A stretch of DNA of 30,447 nucleotides from CAYNYI01 sp964401455 (GTDB taxonomy: Bacteria > Fibrobacterota > OXYB2-FULL-49-7 > CAYNYI01): positions 1 through 30,447 of the forward strand of contig CAYNYI010000024.1 of assembly GCA_964401455.1 (NCBI GenBank). Direction: 5' to 3'. This document shows positions 24,090 through 30,447 of the stretch, piece after piece (position 1 is the first letter of the stretch; every line of letters begins with the position of its first letter). The notes under the pieces were generated by a model. The model was not told the origin of the DNA. It searched no databases and worked only from the letters and a program-made list of their open reading frames with translations. The position numbers and the translations under genes are program-made.

Positions 24090-25040
24090 TTACACATCCA
24101 GCAGTTCATAATTTTTAAACTCTCCAATATGCTTTCCGCCGTTAAAATGCTTTTCAATAAATGACAAAATCCTGCAGCGCAGCGTCTCGTGTTTATGCTT
24201 CTCCCGCCCGGGGTCCGGCTTTCCGGAATACTGCAGCTTGTCGCCCCAGTCGAACCGCGAAATCATGTCCTCCATAACGGCCGGATGAGTCCCTTCGAAT
24301 TTTTCGAGAAGATCAAGGGGGCCGTAATCAAAATAATCCGGCGCTTTTTTATAGTATTCTTTAGCCTTTTTCCCTCCCCAGTGGACAGAGTCAAGAGCCT
24401 TACGCTTATTCTGCATGAGGTGCGGCGGCCTGACCCATCCATAATGAAAGACTTCGGCGTCAACTTCCGCCGCCTTAAGTTTATAGTGCCCCTCAGGCTG
24501 ACGGGGATGCTCAAAATAATCGAACCTCCGGAAAGACTGCGCGCTCTGCCAGGAGTGAATATCCGGCCGGTTTCTTATGATGCGTATCTCATGCGGGTAC
24601 CAGCCGTGTCCGCCCTGAAAATGATTATAGTCTCCCCAGAAATGTTTATAGCGGAAAATTAAAGCTTCAACATCTTCATTATTAATAAGGTCCCTGCATC
24701 TTTTTTCAATAACCGGAAGATATTTTTCGTGTACCACTTCGTCTGCCTGCAGATAGAAAAGCCAGTCCCCGGAACAGGCCTCTTTCGCGATATTGGTCTG
24801 GACCGAGTTTATAGCACCTTTTTTACAATATTTTTCTTCCCAGACAGTGTCTATAATCTTAACTTTCGGGTCGCCGATAGCGGCAATCTCTTCTCTGGTT
24901 TTGTCTCCCTGAGATCCCTCACCTACAGCTATGATAAATTCATCAACAACAGGAAGAATTGATTTAATAGATTCCGCAACAGGATAATAAAGACCGATTC
25001 CGTTACGAACAAAAGAAAAACCGCTTATTTTCATAGTCAT
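24090..25040 (-). CDS. Family 2 glycosyltransferase
   Basis: This GT-A protein of about 316 residues has ISGFSFVRNGIGLYYPVAES at the start, VDEFIIAVGEGSQGDKT, and the metal-site region DWLFYLQADEVVHEKYLPVI near residue 105. FWGDYNHFQGGHGWYPHEIR and FHYGWVRPPHLMQNKRKA are conserved in a GT2 subgroup often found with O-antigen and glycan genes. Two close in-frame ATGs (25040 and 25034) are possible starts; the longer open frame up to 25097 has no family-like sequence and no ribosome site. No Shine-Dalgarno sequence is visible for either ATG. The gene is divergent from the ABC exporter across a 65-base spacer. Confidence 0.83.
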   Translation of the reverse strand: MTMKISGFSFVRNGIGLYYPVAESIKSILPVVDEFIIAVGEGSQGDKTREEIAAIGDPKVKIIDTVWEEKYCKKGAINSVQTNIAKEACSGDWLFYLQADEVVHEKYLPVIEKRCRDLINNEDVEALIFRYKHFWGDYNHFQGGHGWYPHEIRIIRNRPDIHSWQSAQSFRRFDYFEHPRQPEGHYKLKAAEVDAEVFHYGWVRPPHLMQNKRKALDSVHWGGKKAKEYYKKAPDYFDYGPLDLLEKFEGTHPAVMEDMISRFDWGDKLQYSGKPDPGREKHKHETLRCRILSFIEKHFNGGKHIGEFKNYELLDV

Positions 25041-25105
25041 AGAATATAATAATTTACTTTGCCACCCTAATTGGATTATTTTACAGTCTTTAAACAAGCA
25101 CCCTT

Positions 25106-27028
25106 ATGGATACCTACAAAAACATTTTCAAATTCCTTCGCCCGTACCTCTGGCAGATGGCTGCCGGCATTATACTGATCTTCATTTATACCATCTTTTC
25201 TTCAGTTAACATCGCCATGGTGAAACCCATTTTTGACGGCGTAATAAAACACGGCAAAAAAGAGCTTATACAGAAGAATCGTGATCTTAAAGCAGATACC
25301 GTCAACCCATATTCACTTTTCTACAGAGACCTTAAAAAAACGGCTAAAAACACCGGCAGCTTTCTGACGCTGAAGATGTCAAAAAAAGAATATATAAGCC
25401 GAATAAAAAAATACGGCTCAAATATTTACAGGCATTCCACAATCATCGAATTTCTTATGATTTTCTCCGCTGCCTACATACTGGCCGTTTTTATCAAAAC
25501 CCTGACTCAGTACATACAAAAACTGATTTTCGCGAATATAAGCATAAAGATAATAACCGATGTCCGTTCGGAGCTGTACGCAAAAATACTGTCACTGGAA
25601 ATGCCTTTTTTCGCGGAATATAAAACCGGCACCCTCATAAACAGGCTTGTGTCTGAAGTCAGCAGCATAAGAAATCTTCTTCTTACAAACCTTATAGACC
25701 TTATAAGAAATTCTTTTCAGGTTATAACCTTTTTTGTTATACTGATGGTAATAGACTTGAAATTGACTCTTTTCATCCTCATAGCGATGCCGCTACTCAT
25801 GCTTACTCTCGGCCGTCTTGCACAGACTCTCAAAAGATACTCTGTTAAAATGCAGAATATAAACAGCAGAGTAATGGGTTTTCTCGCAGAGTCTTTTTCC
25901 GGGATAAGAGTAATACTCGCTTTTAACAGGCATTCATACGAACTGGAGAGATTTAAAAAAATACTTCTAAGCCAGAAAAAACTCTTTTTAAAAAACTCCA
26001 AAGTAAGCCTCCTTTCAGGTCCGATCAGTGAGTTTTTCAATATGTCTATAGGTATCGGAATGCTTTTTTTCGCTCTTTCAACCCGGGTGCTTAACCCGGA
26101 CTCTCCCATGACGATGGGCGATTTTGTAATGTATCTCGCTTTTTTATTTTCAATGATGAAACCCCTGAAAAGCCTCAACAATACATTTCTCAATTTTCAA
26201 AAAGGGTCTGTTATCGCGCAGCGGGTTTATAATCTTCTAAACCGCGAAACAACTATCAAAGAGTCTCCCAACGCTTTTAATATTGACGGCGTTAAAACCT
26301 CTATCGCGTTTGAGAATGTCAGCTTTTCTTATACCAAAAAGAAAGAGCAAGTTTTAAAAAACATCTCATTCGAAGTAAAAAAAGGCGAAATCATCGCTCT
26401 TGTCGGAGCCAGCGGAGGAGGAAAAAGCACTATCATAAATCTGGTGCCGCGCCTCTACGACCCGAACGAAGGACGCGTACTTCTGGACGGCAGAGATATC
26501 AGGGAGATCTCACTTAATTCGCTGCGTAACAATATAGGAATTGTGACTCAGGAATCGATACTTTTTAATGATACCGCCAAAGCCAACATCGCTTACGGCG
26601 ATCCCTCCCCCGATATGGACAGGGTTGAAGAAGCCGCCCGGGCAGCCCATGCGCATGAATTCATTTCAAAACTTCCGGAGGGATACGAGACGGTTATCGG
26701 AGAGCGGGGGAATACTCTTTCCGGGGGGCAGAGACAGAGACTGACTATAGCGCGCGCCCTTTATAAAAGCCCGGACCTGCTTATCTTTGATGAGGCCACC
26801 TCTTCGCTTGACACAGAATCGGAACGTCTTGTCCAGGATGCGATAGACAGGCTAATACACAACTGCACTACCATAATCGTGGCCCACCGGCTTTCGACAA
26901 TCCGCCAGGCCGACAAGATCGTGGTTGTGGACAACGGAAGGATAATCGAAGAGGGCACTCATGATGAGCTTATGAACATGGATAAATACTACAAGAAGAT
27001 TTACGACCTTCAATTCCGGGAAGAGTGA
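25106..27028 (+). CDS. MsbA-like lipid A/glycolipid ABC exporter
   Basis: This 640-residue half-transporter has an N-terminal six-helix permease (about 1-345) and a C-terminal ATPase. The Walker A motif is GASGGGKST (about 434), the signature LSGGQRQR (about 538), Walker B LLIFDEATSSLD (about 558), and the H-loop IVAHRLST. It works as a homodimer that flips lipid A-core or another lipid-linked oligosaccharide across the inner membrane, which fits its position beside the glycan genes. It differs from classic MsbA (about 580 aa) by a charged insertion after TM1 (about 50-105: HGKKELIQKNRDLK and SKKEYISRIKKYGSN). Its 3' end overlaps the convergent gene by 19 bases. MsbA is the best call; an exporter for a different glycolipid is possible. 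Confidence 0.85.
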   Translation: MDTYKNIFKFLRPYLWQMAAGIILIFIYTIFSSVNIAMVKPIFDGVIKHGKKELIQKNRDLKADTVNPYSLFYRDLKKTAKNTGSFLTLKMSKKEYISRIKKYGSNIYRHSTIIEFLMIFSAAYILAVFIKTLTQYIQKLIFANISIKIITDVRSELYAKILSLEMPFFAEYKTGTLINRLVSEVSSIRNLLLTNLIDLIRNSFQVITFFVILMVIDLKLTLFILIAMPLLMLTLGRLAQTLKRYSVKMQNINSRVMGFLAESFSGIRVILAFNRHSYELERFKKILLSQKKLFLKNSKVSLLSGPISEFFNMSIGIGMLFFALSTRVLNPDSPMTMGDFVMYLAFLFSMMKPLKSLNNTFLNFQKGSVIAQRVYNLLNRETTIKESPNAFNIDGVKTSIAFENVSFSYTKKKEQVLKNISFEVKKGEIIALVGASGGGKSTIINLVPRLYDPNEGRVLLDGRDIREISLNSLRNNIGIVTQESILFNDTAKANIAYGDPSPDMDRVEEAARAAHAHEFISKLPEGYETVIGERGNTLSGGQRQRLTIARALYKSPDLLIFDEATSSLDTESERLVQDAIDRLIHNCTTIIVAHRLSTIRQADKIVVVDNGRIIEEGTHDELMNMDKYYKKIYDLQFREE

Positions 27029-27885
27029 TAAGCCCCGTCGTTATATTTCACGCCATTTACCAAAAGTCTGAACCAGTTAAAATCACCCTCCTCCAGCTTC
27101 CAGGTAACCGAAGCCTTTGTCGGTATTAAGCGGCCTCCGAAACTTTTGTATGATTCCGTATCAACCGATACTTCCCATTTTTCAAGGGTGCTTCTCTCTT
27201 TCCGCGAGTAGTATCTGATTGCGGAAAAACCGCTGACCTTTCCTTCAGGTGTAAATTTAAAAACTCCCGGGGCGGACATCCCGTTATGAGTTATAACAGC
27301 ACGCGCCGAAAGAGAATCTATTGCTTCCCACTTTATATAATCTCTCAATGCGGCGGAAGGAAACCAAATCGTTTCAGCTAAAAAACGAAGCAGGACCCCC
27401 TGGTCTATTTCCGGTCCCTCTGCGTCCGCCACTGTAAAAATAGAAAACAGCTTTATCCACATATTTCCGCGTCCTTCTTCATATTTATCCCGTGCGGAAA
27501 AACTCATAAAAAGACCTTCCCGTACGTCGGCGTTCCAGATAAAAGCCGGAGTATCGGCCCTGAAGTACTGCTTAGCGCGGGCATTAAGCCACTCTCCTTC
27601 CGGAGAAAGGCGCATTTCACCCGTTTGAGAAAGAGAGATAAAATCTGCGAATTCTTTTCCCTCTATATTTGAGAACTCAAGCCATCTTCTGACCGGCAAA
27701 GGCAGTGAATCAAAAGAAGAAGAATGAACCGTTTTCGTCGGTGCAGGGGTCTCAGGGAACAGACCGGAAATTTCTTTCCCGACTTTTCTGTCAAAAAACA
27801 TGTTTCCGGTAAAAGCCGCCGCAAAAAATAAAGCGGTAATAATTATTATCGAGACCAGTGTTCTGTAAACAACCTTAAAAAACAT
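27010..27885 (-). CDS. DUF6544/DUF6920-like membrane-anchored protein
   Basis: This 291-residue protein has one N-terminal transmembrane helix (VSIIIITALFFAAAFTGNMF) and an extracytoplasmic domain. Its motif order is like the family I know as DUF6544/6920: LPLPVRRWLEFSNIEGK, LSQTGEMRLSPEGEWLNARA, the FIWNADVREG segment, GRGNMWIKLFSIFTVADA, DQGVLLRFLAETIWFPSAAL and IKWEAIDSLSARAVITHNG. The function is unknown; it may be lipid- or envelope-related because of its lipocalin-like beta character. It overlaps the CsgG-like gene by 11 bases upstream and the exporter by 19 bases at the 3' end, and belongs to the minus-strand operon starting at 30021. Confidence 0.75.
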   Translation of the reverse strand: MFFKVVYRTLVSIIIITALFFAAAFTGNMFFDRKVGKEISGLFPETPAPTKTVHSSSFDSLPLPVRRWLEFSNIEGKEFADFISLSQTGEMRLSPEGEWLNARAKQYFRADTPAFIWNADVREGLFMSFSARDKYEEGRGNMWIKLFSIFTVADAEGPEIDQGVLLRFLAETIWFPSAALRDYIKWEAIDSLSARAVITHNGMSAPGVFKFTPEGKVSGFSAIRYYSRKERSTLEKWEVSVDTESYKSFGGRLIPTKASVTWKLEEGDFNWFRLLVNGVKYNDGAYHSSRN

Positions 27886-28858
27886 AACATACCCTTATAT
27901 TAAATTGTGATTCTTTGCGCGCTGCCTCAAGAGACATGTTATACTCGTCCATTATAAGCGTTTTTGAGGTAAAGGCGTCAAATACAGTAAACGCAACCCA
28001 GGATAATGAAAAACCAGTTTGAAGAAACGATGAACCCGGAGCCTCTGGAAACATCTCCGCAAGCAATATTCCTGAAAAAAGACCGGCGTCAATGACTGAG
28101 TTTTTAAGAGCGCCCTGTTTACTCTCGGACAAATACCTTCCGCTGAAACACGGAATAAAAGAAGTGCCGAAGGCTGCCCATGACAACGCAACACTCTCAA
28201 GTTTTTTCGAGGAAATAAGAGGCGTCAGAGGAATCGGCTCCCGGTTTTCGTAAGAAGGAGGGTTGCCAAGCGCTCTGTCAATCTCCATCTCTATTGTCTT
28301 TCCTATCTCATGGATGATCCTGAACGGAACCGGGCCGTCGGAATTCAGCTTTGTTTTATCGACAACTTTTACACCGAGTTTTTTCTTAAGCGAAGAAGAC
28401 ATATCTTTCAAGGCCCCGTACATCTCGTTTTCTACCGCGACATCTCTATGTTCGGCATGTTCGAGTATCCCGGTTGTGATGTCAACAACCTTGGCATTTA
28501 TAATGATTTTTTCACCAAGACGGTCTATCGATCCGATGAGAATTTTCTCCGCACTTACAAGCTTTCCTATTTCTATAGCGCAGTCTGTGCTTGTGCATCC
28601 CGTCTGTTGAAACCCCTGCTCTGTGAGTATTGATGAAACCTGACTTCTTTCGACGATTATGTACTCTTTCTCACCGGCCAGTTGTGTCCCGAGTATATTC
28701 GACACAGATCTTACCGTTACAGAATCCACTCCGTTCGCTTCGAAATCAAGAACCGCAATGGTCATCGGCACCGCCACGAAGTTGGAATCATTAATTGAAA
28801 CTGTATCCGCAGAATAACAAAAAACAGCGGCAAAAAGAACCGGTAAAATAATTTTCAT
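27875..28858 (-). CDS. CsgG-domain protein with C-terminal membrane segment
   Basis: A signal peptide (MKIILPVLFAAVFCYS) is followed by a CsgG-like domain: MTIAVLDFEANGVDSVTVRS, EYIIVERSQVSSILTEQGFQ, a Cys pair in QTGCTSTDCAIEIGKLVSAE, and ILIGSIDRLGEKIIINAKVV. After a linker (about 170-225) the C-terminal part is hydrophobic (VALSWAAFGTSFIPCFSGRY, AGLFSGILLAEMF, SLSWVAFTVFDAF), like the DUF5683-type tail of some envelope proteins. It is the third CsgG-domain gene in the window but lacks the TPRs of the other two. Signal-peptide Cys14 is not in a good lipobox. It overlaps the methyltransferase gene by 4 bases (ATGA). Confidence 0.75.
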   Translation of the reverse strand: MKIILPVLFAAVFCYSADTVSINDSNFVAVPMTIAVLDFEANGVDSVTVRSVSNILGTQLAGEKEYIIVERSQVSSILTEQGFQQTGCTSTDCAIEIGKLVSAEKILIGSIDRLGEKIIINAKVVDITTGILEHAEHRDVAVENEMYGALKDMSSSLKKKLGVKVVDKTKLNSDGPVPFRIIHEIGKTIEMEIDRALGNPPSYENREPIPLTPLISSKKLESVALSWAAFGTSFIPCFSGRYLSESKQGALKNSVIDAGLFSGILLAEMFPEAPGSSFLQTGFSLSWVAFTVFDAFTSKTLIMDEYNMSLEAARKESQFNIRVCYVF

Positions 28859-30021
28859 AGCTCTACCTTCTCTGTTAAAACAGCTGTATGACCGGCGCCG
28901 GTCCTGTATATGACAAGCACTTTTGACGGATCCTGTTTTTTTATTCCCAACTCCGACAGCACAGCCTCCGGTGTTTTGTCAAGTCCGCGTTTTTTTACTG
29001 TCAACGCTTCTATCCCACATGATTTCAAATATTTACGAATTTCTTTCTTTCTATACCCGAATACTTTCAGGACCCGGAATACCCCGGAATACATGCCGCT
29101 CCCGGGCGGCGACCCTGAAGTTATATAGGCGATATTATTATCAAGCAAAGACGCGGACTCCAGTACAGCCAACTCCTCAACAAGTCCCGCTCTGATAACC
29201 GCCGGATCCGGTTCGATAATATAATCAAGAGGCGGGCTTATTTCCAAAATCTTATTTTTCTTATCAATGCTGACGAGTAAGGAAGGTTTTATTAAGTTTT
29301 CCCTGAGAACAACAGCAGTCTTATCGGCGCCGGGCATATCCTTTAGAAACAGGAGTTCCTTTAATTCTCCGTCAAGAGAAACCGTACGGATGTTTCCCCA
29401 TCCTTTTATTTTATCGTAATCCGCAGCCGGGGACAGCTTTACCATTCCTCGCAATCCGGATAACCTCCGCATTATAAGCCGAAGATCAGGCTGCCCCTCA
29501 AAAACATCGATCCGTCTTTTTCCTTTTTCCCTTCGTGACGGGTCCGCGTAAAAGGCGGTTATTCCCTCCGGAATAATGGCCTCCTCAAACTTGTCATTAA
29601 TAAAAACCACTTTTTCCGGGCAGCCGGCCGCCTCTACGTTTTTTTTGGCGATCTCTATTCTGTCCTGGTCGGATTCCACTGAATATACTTTCCTGACCCT
29701 TTTTGAAAGTTCCGCGGTATCGGCGCCGATACCGCTGCATATTTCAAATACAACATCTTCTTTTTTAAATAATGAGGCATTATATGCCGCTACTTTTTCC
29801 GGTGTGGACTGCTCAAGGCCTTCCCGGTCAAAAAACATTTTATTAGCATGGCTGAATTTTTTACCCGCGTTTTTTCTGAGTTCAATCTGAGATGAAATCG
29901 CGGCGCATATTTCAGGAGGGTATTTACCAGAAAGAAACTTTCTTAATTTCAGATAATCCGATACAGTACCGTATTCTGAAAGTATCTCACCGGCTTCTTT
30001 TGAAAACATAAATTTTTCCAT
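28855..30021 (-). CDS. Class I SAM methyltransferase with THUMP-like C-terminus
   Basis: This 388-residue protein carries the SAM-binding motif VVFEICSGIGADTAELSKRV (about 95) with VYSVESDQDRIEIAKKN, and the catalytic-type motif FYADPSRREKGKRRID (about 165). Its C-terminal 80 residues (IEALTVKKRGLDKTPEAVLS, then GAGHTAVLTEKVEL) match a THUMP-like RNA-binding module, as in a Bacteroidota-type family of probable RNA methyltransferases about 390 aa long. The ATG at 30021 and an in-frame ATG at 30009 are both possible; the ribosome site is weak for each. It is the first gene of the three-gene minus-strand operon ending at 27010. Confidence 0.82.
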   Translation of the reverse strand: MEKFMFSKEAGEILSEYGTVSDYLKLRKFLSGKYPPEICAAISSQIELRKNAGKKFSHANKMFFDREGLEQSTPEKVAAYNASLFKKEDVVFEICSGIGADTAELSKRVRKVYSVESDQDRIEIAKKNVEAAGCPEKVVFINDKFEEAIIPEGITAFYADPSRREKGKRRIDVFEGQPDLRLIMRRLSGLRGMVKLSPAADYDKIKGWGNIRTVSLDGELKELLFLKDMPGADKTAVVLRENLIKPSLLVSIDKKNKILEISPPLDYIIEPDPAVIRAGLVEELAVLESASLLDNNIAYITSGSPPGSGMYSGVFRVLKVFGYRKKEIRKYLKSCGIEALTVKKRGLDKTPEAVLSELGIKKQDPSKVLVIYRTGAGHTAVLTEKVEL

Positions 30022-30103
30022 ATTTTAAAATAACAAATAGATTCCGGCATGAGAAAATTTTTATTTTCTGAGAGCCGGAAAATAGTTATCTTATATGCCC
30101 TGT

Positions 30104-30178
30104 CGGGGCGTAGCGCAGTCCGGTTAGCGCATCAGTTTTGGGAACTGAGGGTCGGAGGTTCGAATCCTCTCGCCCCGA
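30104..30178 (+). tRNA. tRNA-Pro (anticodon TGG)
   Basis: The acceptor stem CGGGGCG (30104-30110) pairs with CGCCCCG (30171-30177), and the discriminator is A. The D arm is GCGC-loop-GCGC, the anticodon stem-loop is TCAGT-TTTGGGA-ACTGA with anticodon TGG, and the T arm is GGAGG-TTCGAAT-CCTCT. CCA is not encoded. The sequence from the T arm onward is repeated 198 bases downstream. Confidence 0.95.
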
Positions 30179-30189
30179 TTTGAAATTAC
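30163..30189 (+). repeat. 27-bp direct repeat, copy 1 (tRNA-Pro 3' end)
   Basis: This stretch, covering part of the T loop, the T and acceptor 3' strands and 11 flanking bases, recurs perfectly at 30361-30387. It starts AATCCTCTCGCCCCGATTTG and ends AAATTAC. Confidence 0.85.
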
Positions 30190-30222
30190 AAAGGATGAGA
30201 ACCTCCGACCCTTGCTTTAAAA

Positions 30223-30387
30223 GGAGGTTCGACCGCCACGGTGAGGCCGAAAGGCCGAGCCTTTTGCATTTGCGCGAAGGGAACGAAAGTGACCGGAGCA
30301 TCTGCAGGCAGCGGCGGTTTCCGGTGACGGAGCGAAGCGGAGGAACGCAAGGAAAGCGCCAATCCTCTCGCCCCGATTTGAAATTAC
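30223..30387 (+). pseudogene. Partial tRNA-Pro copy interrupted in the T loop by a 129-bp GC-rich insert
   Basis: GGAGGTTCGA (30223-30232) equals the T-arm 5' side of the adjacent tRNA-Pro, and ATCCTCTCGCCCCG (30362-30375) equals its 3' side. Between them lies a GC-rich segment (30233-30361) with small palindromes such as GGCCGAAAGGCC and a CCGCC/GGCGG pair. The copy has no D or anticodon arm. A further inverted fragment of the tRNA (AACCTCCGACCCT at about 30200-30212, the complement of AGGGTCGGAGGTT) lies just upstream. The insert carries no gene. A repeat-element insertion or an integration scar is the likely cause. Confidence 0.55.
30361..30387 (+). repeat. 27-bp direct repeat, copy 2
   Basis: Perfect second copy of 30163-30189, offset 198 bases. 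It ends 9 bases before tRNA-Arg. The pair resembles the attL/attR-type duplications left at tRNA 3' ends by integrating elements. Confidence 0.85.
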
Positions 30388-30396
30388 GTTTTTTAC

Positions 30397-30447
30397 GCAC
30401 CCATAGCTCAGCTGGATAGAGCAACGGATTTCTAATCCGTAGGTCGC
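30397..30447 (+). tRNA. tRNA-Arg (anticodon TCT), truncated by the window end
   Basis: GCACCCA begins the acceptor stem at 30397, followed by the D arm AGCTCAGCTGGATAGAGC and the anticodon stem-loop ACGGA-TTTCTAA-TCCGT with anticodon TCT. The window stops in the variable loop, so the T arm and 3' acceptor strand are not seen. Confidence 0.9.

Noticed and set aside
30163..30387. CRISPR array or true attL/attR of a mobile island
   Set aside because: There are only two copies 198 bases apart with no gene, integrase or spacer series between them, so neither an array nor a functional element is supported.
30086..30424. Open frames of 112 and 93 codons across the tRNA region
   Set aside because: They translate tRNA genes and the direct repeat (the same peptide NFKSGRED appears twice), so they are not proteins.

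Overview
The window looks like chromosomal DNA of a diderm (Gram-negative type) bacterium of roughly 40-45% GC by eye, probably an uncultivated or poorly sampled lineage near the Fibrobacterota/Chlorobi/Bacteroidota (FCB) group. Supporting points are a secreted beta-helix protein with a C-terminal FlgD/T9SS-type sorting domain, a C-terminal-Phe outer-membrane barrel, a CsgG-type periplasmic/outer-membrane family in three copies, and an MsbA-like exporter beside a glycan island. The placement is an inference; no rRNA or other decisive marker is present.

Layout. 1-600: relic of an Rpn/YhgA-type nuclease gene. 600-974: repeat-bearing spacer. 975-6102: a J-domain protein, a DsbA-like thiol oxidoreductase, the beta-helix protein with its own promoter and terminator, and TrpB2 overlapped by a small Cys-rich protein. 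6184-6903: rplU-rpmA with a strong terminator, then a STAS-DUF2225 fusion (6921-8078). 8107-12335 (minus): lipoprotein, outer-membrane barrel, TPR-CsgG protein and CsgG-TPR protein, arranged like one envelope module. 12396-17896 (minus): a tightly coupled operon of three GT4 glycosyltransferases, GtrA, a WaaE-like GT2 and a rhomboid protease. 18002-25040: a mosaic of surface-glycan genes on both strands, several of them damaged. 25106-27028: MsbA-like ABC exporter. 27010-30021 (minus): DUF6544/6920-like protein, a third CsgG-domain protein and a THUMP-like methyltransferase. 30104-30447: tRNA-Pro(TGG), a disrupted partial copy of its 3' half, and tRNA-Arg(TCT), cut by the window edge.

How it fits together. 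Most of 12-27 kb is consistent with making and exporting a lipid-linked surface oligosaccharide: GT2/GT4 enzymes build it, GtrA moves a lipid-linked sugar, MsbA flips the lipid, and a methyltransferase plus a sulfotransferase would have decorated it. The two decorating genes are now broken by two compensating indels and one in-frame stop, yet they keep the 4-bp stop/start overlaps of a coupled operon. This suggests recent phase-off or decay of the modification step, or base-calling errors. The 8.1-12.3 kb CsgG/TPR/barrel/lipoprotein module is the best candidate for an undescribed envelope system.
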